The notes under the pieces are model-generated. The model was given only the letters and a program-made list of their open reading frames with translations, was not told where the DNA came from and ran no database searches. A stretch of 64,000 bases of DNA from an uncultured Eubacteriales bacterium (GTDB taxonomy: Bacteria; Bacillota; Clostridia; Oscillospirales; Acutalibacteraceae). Every line of letters starts with the position of its first letter. Position 1 is the first letter of the stretch. Of the stretch, positions 1 through 7,253 are shown one piece after another. The position numbers were made by a program, and so were the translations under genes. Location of the stretch: the NCBI GenBank assembly GCA_900540235.1, contig UQEY01000004.1, positions 1 through 64,000 of the forward strand, in the 5' to 3' direction.

Positions 1-1
1 T

Positions 2-346
2 TGCACAAGTTTAACAAGCGTAACAATACCAAACAGCGTAACAAGTATTGGCGATGAAGCATTTTCTTTTTGCACAAGTTTAGAAAATATAACAATACCG
101 GATACTGTAACAAGTATTGGTAGTTCTGTATTTTCTAATTGCACAAGTTTAGAAAATATAACAATACCGAATAGCGTAACAAGTATTGGTTATAGAGCAT
201 TTGATGATTGCACAAGTTTAACAAGCATAACTATACCGAACAGCGTAACAAGCATTGGTCATTTTGCATTTGCAAATTGCAGAAGTTTAACAAGTGTAAC
301 GATTCCAAACAGCGTAACAAGTATTGGAAATAGTGCATTTCGTGGT
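2..346 (+). repeat. Five tandem 69-bp LRR-coding repeats
   Basis: Units begin at 2, 71, 140, 209 and 278, with a decayed sixth at 347. Each is exactly 69 bp (23 codons) and starts with a TGC (or TGT) codon. DNA identity is high, especially over the stretch coding for NSVTSIG, which suggests recent duplication or gene conversion. The array probably continues upstream of the window. Confidence 0.9.
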
Positions 347-1753
347 TGTTATAGATTGAAAGATGTATATTACATCGGTTCTGAAACTAAATGGAATCAA
401 ATTTCTATTGGCTCTAATAACGACTGCTTAAAAAATGCCAAAATTCATTACAACTTCGTCCCATGCGCAGAAGGTCAGCACAATGCTTTTGGTGAATGGG
501 AGGTTATTAAGGAAGCAACTTGTACAGAAAATGGCGTAAAACAAAGAACTTGCAATGTTGACGGATATGTTGACACAGCTTCAATTCCGGCAACGGGTCA
601 TTCGTATACTCAAACCGAGATTGCTCCTACTTGCACCGAAGACGGATATGTTATTTATGAATGTACTGCTTGCGGCGATACATATATGGAAAAAGGTGAG
701 CCTGCAACCGGTCATAAAGAAATAGTTGATAAAGCTGTTGAGCCGACTTGTACAAAGTCAGGTTTAACCGAGGGTTCGCACTGCGCAGTTTGTCAAGAAG
801 TTATTGTTGAACAGAAAACAATTCCTGCAAAAGATCATACTGTTGAGATAATCAAAGGCACTCCTGCAACTTGTACCGAAAACGGAATTACAGACGGCAA
901 AAAGTGTTCGGTTTGCGGTGAAATTTTAGAAGCGCAAAAAGAGATTCCTGCAACAGGTCATACAGTAACTGTTGCTAATAAAAAAGAGGCAACTTGCACC
1001 GAGTACGGTTATAGTGGCGATAAGGTTTGCTCGGTTTGTAACGAAGTGTTTGAAGCTGGTCACAAAATTGACAAACTCGGTCACGATTTCAGCGGTAATG
1101 CCGAGTATTGCAAGCACGGTTGTGGCACTAAAAATTCAAACTATCCAGCACCGCCAACTACTGCACCTGCACCGTCAACCGAGCCTACTTCAACCACTTC
1201 TGCGCCAAACCCGACGCTTGTGCCCGACACAACAACTCAACCTCAACCTAATACAAGTGTGCCAACAACAGTTGCTCCTGCACAGACTGAGCCTACAACA
1301 GTTGCTCCTACAACTACAACGCAAGTTGAACCAACCACAACAGCACCTCAGGCAACTGAGCCGAATGTGATTGATACAACACAGTCTACAACAAAAACGA
1401 CAACAAAACCTGCAACCAAAGCAACAAAAGCTAAGGAAACAGTTAACAAAAAGCAGAAGAAGGCAAGTATTAAAAAGATAACTCCTGCAAAGACTTCGTT
1501 GACAATCACTTGGGCAAAGGTTAAGGGTGTAAAGGGTTACGAAATTCAGCTTGCTACGGATAAAAAGTTCAAAAAGAACTTAAAAAAGGTAACAATCAAG
1601 AAGCAAAAAACAACCAAAACAACCGTTAAAAAGCTTAAAGCTAAGCAGACTTATTATGTTCGTATTCGCACATACAAAACAAAGAAAGTAAACGGTAAGT
1701 CAACAAAAGTCTACTCTTCTTGGTCAAAGGTTAAGGCAGTTAAAACTAAATAG
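2..1753 (+). CDS. BspA-like leucine-rich-repeat surface protein (5' end outside window)
   Basis: The reading frame is open from base 2, so the N-terminus, including any signal peptide, lies outside the window; the first in-frame TTG at 356 is not a credible start. Residues 1-115 are LRR_5 (BspA/TpLRR) repeats of 23 residues with the pattern [17 protein letters not shown]. These are followed by the usual BspA cap ([16 protein letters not shown]). Next come about five Cys-rich repeats, each with paired CxxC-type cysteines and an IPATGH-like end. A Thr/Pro-rich linker follows (about residues 380-475), then a Lys-rich Fn3-like domain ending in [10 protein letters not shown] and [12 protein letters not shown]. 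BspA proteins act in adhesion and host or matrix binding. No LPxTG motif is seen, so attachment may depend on the basic C-terminal module, which is also found in the two GH25 proteins of this window. A strong terminator follows. Confidence 0.85.
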   Translation, partial: CTSLTSVTIPNSVTSIGDEAFSFCTSLENITIPDTVTSIGSSVFSNCTSLENITIPNSVTSIGYRAFDDCTSLTSITIPNSVTSIGHFAFANCRSLTSVTIPNSVTSIGNSAFRGCYRLKDVYYIGSETKWNQISIGSNNDCLKNAKIHYNFVPCAEGQHNAFGEWEVIKEATCTENGVKQRTCNVDGYVDTASIPATGHSYTQTEIAPTCTEDGYVIYECTACGDTYMEKGEPATGHKEIVDKAVEPTCTKSGLTEGSHCAVCQEVIVEQKTIPAKDHTVEIIKGTPATCTENGITDGKKCSVCGEILEAQKEIPATGHTVTVANKKEATCTEYGYSGDKVCSVCNEVFEAGHKIDKLGHDFSGNAEYCKHGCGTKNSNYPAPPTTAPAPSTEPTSTTSAPNPTLVPDTTTQPQPNTSVPTTVAPAQTEPTTVAPTTTTQVEPTTTAPQATEPNVIDTTQSTTKTTTKPATKATKAKETVNKKQKKASIKKITPAKTSLTITWAKVKGVKGYEIQLATDKKFKKNLKKVTIKKQKTTKTTVKKLKAKQTYYVRIRTYKTKKVNGKSTKVYSSWSKVKAVKTK

Positions 1754-1797
1754 CAACAAAAAAGGTCGTACTGTTTGGGTACGATCTTTTTTGTTGC
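1753..1797 (+). terminator. Rho-independent terminator after the BspA-like gene
   Basis: A 19-bp stem (1753-1771 with 1779-1797, one G-T wobble) closes a 7-nt loop. Both arms carry A/T runs, so it could work in either direction. It starts at the last base of the stop codon. Confidence 0.85.
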
Positions 1798-1818
1798 AAT
1801 AATCATTTTTAAAAGTAT

Positions 1819-1847
1819 TTGCTTTTTTACAAAAAAGAATATATAAT
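1819..1847 (+). promoter_or_regulatory. Sigma-A promoter of the ArsR-family gene
   Basis: TTGCTT at 1819-1824 and TATAAT at 1842-1847 are separated by 17 bp, 34 bp upstream of the start codon. AT-rich interrupted repeats follow the -10 box and could hold the metal-sensor operator, but no clear 12-2-12 palindrome is visible. Confidence 0.6.
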
Positions 1848-1881
1848 ACTAATAATATAGTTTAATATTCGAGGTGTAAAA

Positions 1882-2244
1882 ATGGCAGAAAACGAGAATT
1901 GCAGTTGTGCTACATCTGACAAAGAAATAATAGATGATATTAATGCGAATATGTTAAGCTTGCAACAAATAGATAAAATATCAACCCTTTTTAAAGTGCT
2001 CGGCGACCCGACAAGGGCTAAAATTGTTCTTGCTCTTGATAATAGGGAAGTTTGCGTTTGTACTTTGGCTGACGCACTCGGTATGTCAAAGTCTGCTGTT
2101 TCGCATCAGCTTGCTGTGCTAAAGGCTAACAATATTGTTAAGTCAAGGCGTGACGGTAAACAGGTTTATTACAGTTTCGACGATGAGCATATAACCGATA
2201 TCATTGAAATTGCGCAGGCTCACATAAAACATCAACACGATTAA
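1882..2244 (+). CDS. ArsR/SmtB-family metal sensor, CadC-like
   Basis: A 120-residue winged-helix repressor of the ArsR/SmtB family, started by ATG behind a GAGGTG ribosome site. The DNA-binding core runs from FKVLGDPTRAKIV through SKSAVSHQLAVLK to the wing. Both known metal sites of the family can be recognised. The N-terminal Cys7/Cys9 plus Cys58-V-Cys60 match the CadC alpha-3N thiolate site for Cd/Pb. Near the C-terminus a DxH, then a His eleven residues on, then HxxH, matches the alpha-5 zinc site of SmtB/CzrA. It therefore probably senses soft divalent metals and dissociates from DNA when loaded. Unusually, no efflux ATPase or metallothionein gene is adjacent; the target must be elsewhere or be the gene itself. 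Confidence 0.88.
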   Translation: MAENENCSCATSDKEIIDDINANMLSLQQIDKISTLFKVLGDPTRAKIVLALDNREVCVCTLADALGMSKSAVSHQLAVLKANNIVKSRRDGKQVYYSFDDEHITDIIEIAQAHIKHQHD

Positions 2245-2263
2245 GGCTGTCTTTGACAGTCTT
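2243..2263. terminator. Hairpin between convergent genes
   Basis: A 9-bp stem (2243-2251 with 2255-2263, one G-T pair) with a TTT loop lies in the 22-bp gap between the ArsR gene and the convergent small gene. The flanking A/T runs allow termination in both directions. Confidence 0.6.
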
Positions 2264-2266
2264 ATT

Positions 2267-2434
2267 TTATGCTACATATTTTTTGACTGTTTTAATTTCG
2301 GTTATGTCACCGAATTCATCTTTTATTCCGATGTCAACGCTTTTGATAGTTTCGTTGAAGAAAGCGTATGTTGCATACATTAATATAACTTGTGCATCCT
2401 CAAATACATCTTCAACTTTAATTAATTCTAACAT
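2267..2434 (-). CDS. Small orphan protein, 55 residues
   Basis: The start is taken as the ATG at 2434, because GGAGG at 2443-2447 (minus strand) lies 8 bases before it; an upstream in-frame ATG at 2449 has no ribosome site. The product begins MLELIKVEDVFEDAQVILMY and is acidic in its first half. It has no signal peptide or clear membrane segment. I do not recognise the family. It is convergent with the ArsR gene and stands alone, so context gives no function. The strong ribosome site and the shared terminator hairpin argue that it is a real gene. Confidence 0.6.
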   Translation of the reverse strand: MLELIKVEDVFEDAQVILMYATYAFFNETIKSVDIGIKDEFGDITEIKTVKKYVA

Positions 2435-2562
2435 ATTAATTACCTCCAAATAAAAATTTCAAGTTAAGTATAATACATTATTTTTATAACTTATGTCGAA
2501 CATTGTCGAAAAAATAAAAAAATTTTATATTTTTATAAAAAATTGTATTACGGGAGAAATTT

Positions 2563-3480
2563 ATGAAATTAAAATCAATAAATAGACTGATTGCTATAAT
2601 AGTATCTATTATATTGCTTGCCGGCTGTTCTGCACAAAGTGATAATTTCTTTAAAGATTTAGATATTACAGCCACTTCGCAGTCATCTTCGGTATTTTCT
2701 TTGGATAATATACCGGAATATGACGATTCGCCTTATGTTAAAATTGATGATAATATTCCTGATTTTAGTGACGAGCAAAAGAGCTCAACTAAATCTTTTG
2801 AAGAATACGGGAAACTTGATTCTCTCGGCCGATGTACTTATGCAATATCCTGCATAGGAAAAGACTTGATGCCCACTGAGGAGCGTGGCGCAATCGGTTC
2901 AGTTAAACCGACCGGTTGGCAAATTGCAAAATATGATTTTATTGACGGAAAGTATCTTTATAACAGATGCCATTTAATCGGCTACCAGCTTGCCGGAGAA
3001 AATGCAAATGAATGTAATTTGATTACCGGCACAAGATATCTTAATATTGATGGTATGCTGCCGTTTGAAAATGATATTGCTGATTATATTGATATTACAA
3101 ATAATCATGTGCTTTACGAGGTTACACCGATATTTAAAGGCGATAACTTAGTTGCAAACGGCGTTCATATGCAGGCATATTCAGTTGAGGATAAAGGCGA
3201 GGGAATATGCTTTAATATTTATTGCTATAATGTTCAACCGGGCGTAGATATTGACTATGCAACGGGCAATAACAAAATTAGCGGCGATTCTTCAACCTTT
3301 TCTTCAACCACTCAGTTTTATACTCAAACTTTTATTGTAAATACAAATACTAAAAAGTTTCATAACCCTGAATGTGATTCGGCTAAAAAAATGAGTTCAT
3401 CTAATAAAAAGACATATAAGGGAAGCCGGGAAAGCTTAATTTCAAATGGATATTCACCATGTCAAAAATGCGGCGCATAA
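2563..3480 (+). CDS. Secreted DNA/RNA non-specific endonuclease, lipoprotein
   Basis: A 305-residue protein with a lipoprotein signal at the N-terminus (basic start, hydrophobic core, lipobox LLAGC with Cys at about residue 22). The central part resembles the DNA/RNA non-specific endonuclease (NUC/EndA-DNase) fold: the NRCHLIGYQLAGENANECNL stretch corresponds to the family DRGH catalytic region with the metal-binding Asn. The C-terminal 50 residues form a small Cys/His domain (FHNPECDSAK and SPCQKCGA, following a NTNTKKF strand), possibly a zinc ribbon. It likely degrades extracellular nucleic acid for nutrition or takes part in DNA entry. ATG at 2563 follows a GGGAGA ribosome site. Monocistronic. 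Confidence 0.82.
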   Translation: MKLKSINRLIAIIVSIILLAGCSAQSDNFFKDLDITATSQSSSVFSLDNIPEYDDSPYVKIDDNIPDFSDEQKSSTKSFEEYGKLDSLGRCTYAISCIGKDLMPTEERGAIGSVKPTGWQIAKYDFIDGKYLYNRCHLIGYQLAGENANECNLITGTRYLNIDGMLPFENDIADYIDITNNHVLYEVTPIFKGDNLVANGVHMQAYSVEDKGEGICFNIYCYNVQPGVDIDYATGNNKISGDSSTFSSTTQFYTQTFIVNTNTKKFHNPECDSAKKMSSSNKKTYKGSRESLISNGYSPCQKCGA

Positions 3481-3507
3481 TCTTGTTTTTATGTTTTACA
3501 TTTTTAC

Positions 3508-3536
3508 TTTACAATGAATTGTTATTAATATATAAT
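3508..3536 (+). promoter_or_regulatory. Promoter of ktrBA
   Basis: TTTACA at 3508-3513 and TATAAT at 3531-3536 are 17 bp apart, upstream of the TTG-started ktrB. No riboswitch fold is seen in the short leader. Confidence 0.55.
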
Positions 3537-3573
3537 ATCCTATGATATTGTAATAAAGGGAGGCGGTTTTAAT

Positions 3574-4878
3574 TTGAAACTTAAAAAAATGATTAAATCT
3601 CAGCCGCCGGCAAGAATTATTGCGTTTGGCTTTGCGATTACAATTTTAATCGGTTCAGGTATTTTAATGCTTCCGATAAGCCTTAATGACGGTATTGAGT
3701 TAAAATATGTTGATGCGCTATATACGGCAACAAGTGCTGTTTGTGTTACGGGTCTTGTTACTGTTGACACGGCAAATACCTTTACCGCTTTTGGTCAATT
3801 TGTGATTGCTGTACTAATTCAAATCGGCGGCTTGGGCGTTGCTTCGCTTGGTGCCGGTGTGATAATTGCAATGGGCAAAAAAGTGAATATTAAAAACAGA
3901 ACTATAGTTAGGGAGGCACTTAATTTAAACTCCGGAAAAGGAATTGTAACACTGATTAAAGATATTTTTTTAACCACAATCGTGTTTGAACTTCTCGGCG
4001 CAATACTCAGTTTTGTCACTTTTTCAAAAAAATTCAGTTTTGGCAAAGCTGTCGGAGTCAGTCTTTTTCATTCTATAGCCGCTTTTAATAATTCGGGTTT
4101 TGATATTTTGGGCGATTTTAAAAGTTTGTCAAATTACAAAGATGATGTATATTTAAACTTAGTTACTTGTTTTCTTATAATTATGGGCGGTATTGGCTTT
4201 TTAGTTATAAAAGAAGTGAGGGAAAAAAAGTTTAAATGGAAAAAGCTTTCAATGCATTCAAAAGTTGTAATTTCTGTCAGTGCTGCGCTTATTGTTGTGG
4301 GTACACTTCTTCTTAAATGTACAGAGAATATAACATGGCTCGGAGCTTTATTTAACAGCGTATCTGCAAGAACTGCCGGCTTTTCAACTTATTCGCTCGG
4401 TGATTTTTCAAATGCCGGCTTACTTGTAATGATAGTGCTTATGTTTATCGGTGCATCTCCGGGTTCTACAGCCGGTGGTATAAAAACTACTACCATTTTT
4501 GTTCTTTTCCAAGGTGTCAAGTCTGCCGCAACAAATAAAAGCGAAAAAGCATTCAACTATTCAATTCCAAAAAATGCTTTCAGAAAAGCGGCTGTAGTTA
4601 CCGTGCTCGGTGTAACGGTCGTTTTGGTTGGCACTTTTTTAATGTCTGTGTTTGAACCGCAGCTTAATCTTAAAGATATTGTGTTTGAAATTGTTAGTGC
4701 TTACGCAACTGTAGGAGATTCTACAGGTATAACTGCTTCACTTTCAACTTTATCTAAGCTTCTTTCAATGATTATTATGTTTATAGGCAGGCTCGGTCCT
4801 ATGACTATAGTAACACTTTGGTATTTTTCAAGAGGCGAAAGAGTAAGTTATCCGCAGGGAAATATTTCGATAGGATAG
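3574..4878 (+). CDS. ktrB: Ktr/Trk potassium uptake channel subunit KtrB
   Basis: A 434-residue polytopic membrane protein of the TrkH/KtrB/HKT superfamily, the ion-conducting subunit of Na+-linked K+ uptake. The four pore-loop signatures are visible with their filter glycines: AVCVTGLVTVDT, FNNSGFDILG, SARTAGFSTY and YATVGDSTG. The length fits KtrB rather than the longer TrkH. The start is a TTG at 3574 behind AAAGGGAGG. The partner KtrA gene begins 8 bases after the stop, giving a two-gene operon. KtrB sits in the inner membrane and is gated by the cytoplasmic KtrA ring. Confidence 0.93.
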   Translation: MKLKKMIKSQPPARIIAFGFAITILIGSGILMLPISLNDGIELKYVDALYTATSAVCVTGLVTVDTANTFTAFGQFVIAVLIQIGGLGVASLGAGVIIAMGKKVNIKNRTIVREALNLNSGKGIVTLIKDIFLTTIVFELLGAILSFVTFSKKFSFGKAVGVSLFHSIAAFNNSGFDILGDFKSLSNYKDDVYLNLVTCFLIIMGGIGFLVIKEVREKKFKWKKLSMHSKVVISVSAALIVVGTLLLKCTENITWLGALFNSVSARTAGFSTYSLGDFSNAGLLVMIVLMFIGASPGSTAGGIKTTTIFVLFQGVKSAATNKSEKAFNYSIPKNAFRKAAVVTVLGVTVVLVGTFLMSVFEPQLNLKDIVFEIVSAYATVGDSTGITASLSTLSKLLSMIIMFIGRLGPMTIVTLWYFSRGERVSYPQGNISIG

Positions 4879-4886
4879 GTAATATT

Positions 4887-5564
4887 ATGTTTAAAAAATC
4901 TAAAAACAATAAAATGACTTATGGTATCGTAGGTCTTGGCAGATTCGGTACTGCACTTGCTTATGACTTGGCAGAATCGGGTTCAGAAATAATAGCTATT
5001 GACAGTAATGAAGAAAAAGTCAGAGAGATAAGAGAAGTGACAGAAAATGCATTTCTTGTTAAAAATCTTGATAAAAAAACACTGCTTGAAACAGGTATTC
5101 AAAACTGTGATGTTGCCGTTGTTTGTATAGGAGAACATATGGACACATCTATTTTGACTACTCTTAACCTTGTATCTATGGGTATTCCTAAAGTTATTTC
5201 AAAAGCCATAAGCACAGACCATGGCGTTATTCTTGAAAAGCTCGGTGCAGAAGTTGTATTTCCTGAAAGAGATATGGCTATAAGGCTTGCAAGCAGGCTC
5301 GAAACCGAGAGGATGCTTGATTTTGTTCAGCTCAGTGAAAAAATAAATGTTTCAAAAATGAATGTTCCCGATAAAATTATCGGCAAGAGCGTAGAAGAAG
5401 TTAATTTTCGTAAGCGTTTTGGACTTAATATTATTGCCATTGAAAATGATGAGGTTGTAACAGATGTTGTTACGCCAAATTATTGTTTTAAGTCCGGTGA
5501 CATTTTGTTTCTTTCGGGCAGTAAAGACGGTATTTTAGAACTCAGTGTGTGGTCAAAAAAATAA
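4887..5564 (+). CDS. ktrA: Ktr potassium uptake regulatory subunit KtrA
   Basis: A 225-residue cytoplasmic RCK protein. The N-terminal Rossmann domain has GLGRFGTALA as the nucleotide-binding loop and an acidic residue at the end of strand 2 (IIAIDSNEEKV). The C-terminal half is the RCK_C/TrkA_C domain, which in related KtrA proteins binds c-di-AMP. The open frame extends upstream into ktrB to 4818, but ATG 4887 with the weak AGGT site gives the family's normal length. KtrA rings bind ATP/ADP and control KtrB opening. Confidence 0.92.
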   Translation: MFKKSKNNKMTYGIVGLGRFGTALAYDLAESGSEIIAIDSNEEKVREIREVTENAFLVKNLDKKTLLETGIQNCDVAVVCIGEHMDTSILTTLNLVSMGIPKVISKAISTDHGVILEKLGAEVVFPERDMAIRLASRLETERMLDFVQLSEKINVSKMNVPDKIIGKSVEEVNFRKRFGLNIIAIENDEVVTDVVTPNYCFKSGDILFLSGSKDGILELSVWSKK

Positions 5565-5601
5565 TATTTGTCTAATATCATAAATATTATTTTACTAAGT
5601 A

Positions 5602-5630
5602 TTGACTAAATGACTAAAAAATTATATGAT
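5602..5630 (+). promoter_or_regulatory. Promoter of the leader ORF and CNNM transporter
   Basis: TTGACT at 5602-5607 and TATGAT at 5625-5630 are 17 bp apart. The predicted transcript starts near 5637 and has about 185 nt before the transporter start, which is long enough for the leader ORF and hairpin described separately. Confidence 0.6.
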
Positions 5631-5660
5631 TATATTTAATATATTTTAGGAGATGGTTTT

Positions 5661-5768
5661 GTGGATCCGCTACCTCGAAGTAGCTTTTTTACAATGTTTT
5701 CTTTACCTTTAAAAAAGAATAATTGTGATAGTAAACGGTTGTGTGAATTCTATCGTTATATCAATTAG
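5661..5768 (+). CDS. Putative 35-residue leader peptide of the CNNM transporter
   Basis: A GTG-started reading frame with AGGAG at 5648-5652, 8 bases upstream, ends at TAG 5766-5768. The product starts MDPLPRSSFFTMFSLPLKK and continues as a polar tail. It lies between a good promoter and the CorC-type transporter gene. The start, an acidic residue followed by prolines and arginine, is reminiscent of MgtL, the Pro-rich leader peptide that controls mgtA in enterobacteria, where Asp/Glu-Pro runs destabilise ribosomes at low Mg2+. That likeness is my inference, not a demonstrated homology. Codons 3-10 overlap a hairpin followed by six T residues, so translation and transcription could be coupled here. 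Confidence 0.5.
   Translation: MDPLPRSSFFTMFSLPLKKNNCDSKRLCEFYRYIN
5669..5690 (+). terminator. Weak terminator-like hairpin inside the leader ORF
   Basis: GCTAC (5669-5673) pairs with GTAGC (5680-5684) around a 6-nt loop, directly followed by six T residues. The stem is only 5 bp, so it would be a conditional attenuator rather than a full stop. A ribosome on the leader codons would prevent it from forming. Confidence 0.4.
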
Positions 5769-5821
5769 CAGTATTTTTGTTGATGTATATTATTTTATTT
5801 TTTGGAGGTTAAATTAATTTA

Positions 5822-7138
5822 ATGATTAAACAAATTTTATTACAAGTTATACTTATTGCTCTTAATGCGTTTTTTGCCGCTACTGAGATTGCCGTTATAT
5901 CTTTAAACGAGAAAAAGGTTAGGGCACTTGCAGACGACGGCAACAAAAAAGCTGTTAAGATGCTCAAAATTATTGAAGAACCGACTAAGTTTCTTTCAAC
6001 AATTCAAATCGGAATTACCCTTGCCGGTTTTCTCGGCTCTGCTTTTGCGGCTGACAACTTTGCCGAAGTTCTTTCCGGCGCTATAGTTAAAGCGTTCAGC
6101 CTTTCAGCAGATAAGGCGAAAATTGTTAATACGGCTGCTGTCGTAGTTATTACCCTTATTCTTTCTTATTTTACTCTTATTTTCGGTGAACTTGTACCTA
6201 AGAGAATTGCCATGAAGCACAAGGAAAAGCTTGCAAATTCAGTGTGTGGAGTTATTTCGTTTTTAACCAATGTGTTAAAGCCGATTATTTGGTTTCTTAC
6301 AATTTCTACCAATGCCGTTTTGCGTCTTGTAGGCATTGACCCTCACGAAAAGGAAGAACCGGTATCTGAGGAAGATATAGTTCTTATGCTTGATGCGGGT
6401 GCTGATGAAGGTTCGCTTGACCACGATGATATTGAGTATATTAAAAATGTGTTTAAGCTCGACAAAATGACTGCCGAGGATGTTATGACGCCGAGAAAAT
6501 CGGTTATTTCAATTTCCGATGATGCTTGTGAGCAGGAAATATTAAAGATAATCGAAGATGAAAATTATTCCCGTATCCCTGTTTATGAGGATAATACTGA
6601 CAAAATTATCGGTATACTTCACGCTTGTGATTATCTTTTGAAAAAAGATGAACCAAACTTTAAGCTTAAAGATATTGTTCTCCCTCCTGTATTTGTTCCT
6701 GAAACTGTAAGCCTTGATGTGTTATTTAAGGATATGCAAACCGACCATAATCATATGGCTGTTGTTGTTAATGAATACGGTGAAACTTCCGGTATAGTTA
6801 CTATGGAAGATATACTTGAGGAAATTGTCGGCGAAATTTGGGACGAACGAGATGAAGAAATTGACGAGTTCCAAAAGCTTGGCGAAAATACATACAAAGT
6901 TTTATGTACTGCGTCTCTTGATGATTTCAGAGAGTATTTTTCGCTTGAAGATGAAGAAGAACTTGATGTAACCACGGTTAACGGCTGGATAACGGAAATT
7001 ACCGGAATTATTCCTGAAGTAGGGTATTCGTTTGATTATAAAAATCTCACCGTTACAATCACCAAAGCCGACCAGTTTATGACTCACGAAATTAAAGTAG
7101 ATGTTCATCCGGTTGACTTAAAAGAAGAAAATGAATAA
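5822..7138 (+). CDS. CNNM/CorC-family transporter (DUF21, CBS pair, CorC_HlyC)
   Basis: A 438-residue protein of the HlyC/CorC (CNNM) family, thought to move Mg2+ or Co2+ in exchange for Na+. An N-terminal DUF21 membrane domain covers about residues 1-190 (LNAFFAATEIAVISLNEKKV; later FGELVPKRIAMKHKE). Two CBS domains occupy about 205-330 (DVMTPRKSVISIS, YSRIPVYEDN, HMAVVVNEYGETSGIVT). A C-terminal CorC_HlyC domain ends the chain (VNGWITEITGIIPEVGYSF). The ribosome site GGAGG at 5804-5808 is 13 bases from ATG, longer than ideal. Older annotations as hemolysin are misleading. Monocistronic apart from the leader ORF. Confidence 0.9.
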   Translation: MIKQILLQVILIALNAFFAATEIAVISLNEKKVRALADDGNKKAVKMLKIIEEPTKFLSTIQIGITLAGFLGSAFAADNFAEVLSGAIVKAFSLSADKAKIVNTAAVVVITLILSYFTLIFGELVPKRIAMKHKEKLANSVCGVISFLTNVLKPIIWFLTISTNAVLRLVGIDPHEKEEPVSEEDIVLMLDAGADEGSLDHDDIEYIKNVFKLDKMTAEDVMTPRKSVISISDDACEQEILKIIEDENYSRIPVYEDNTDKIIGILHACDYLLKKDEPNFKLKDIVLPPVFVPETVSLDVLFKDMQTDHNHMAVVVNEYGETSGIVTMEDILEEIVGEIWDERDEEIDEFQKLGENTYKVLCTASLDDFREYFSLEDEEELDVTTVNGWITEITGIIPEVGYSFDYKNLTVTITKADQFMTHEIKVDVHPVDLKEENE

Positions 7139-7146
7139 CTATTATG

Positions 7147-7176
7147 TGCACTTCCTTGTGAAGTGCATATTTTTTG
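7147..7176 (+). terminator. Terminator after the CNNM gene
   Basis: TGCACTTC (7147-7154) pairs perfectly with GAAGTGCA (7160-7167) around a 5-nt loop, followed by a run of T residues. Confidence 0.8.
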
Positions 7177-7194
7177 TTTAAATTCTTTTTTTAC

Positions 7195-7223
7195 TTGAAA
7201 AATTTGTTATAAATTAATATAAT
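7195..7223 (+). promoter_or_regulatory. Promoter of the NhaD/ArsB-like permease operon
   Basis: TTGAAA at 7195-7200 and TATAAT at 7218-7223 with an exact 17-bp spacer, 30 bp before the start codon. Confidence 0.7.
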
Positions 7224-7253
7224 AATTATAGTATATAGAAAAGAGGCAGAAAA

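Noticed and set aside
926..1370. Open frames on both strands inside the BspA-like gene
   Set aside because: They are out of frame with a well-supported repeat protein, are rich in Gln/Leu or Ile/Phe from the Thr/Pro coding sequence, and have no ribosome site.
5653..5712. Alternative 19-codon frame starting at ATG 5653 in the CNNM leader
   Set aside because: The AGGAG site overlaps its start codon, leaving no spacing. The GTG frame at 5661 has correct spacing.
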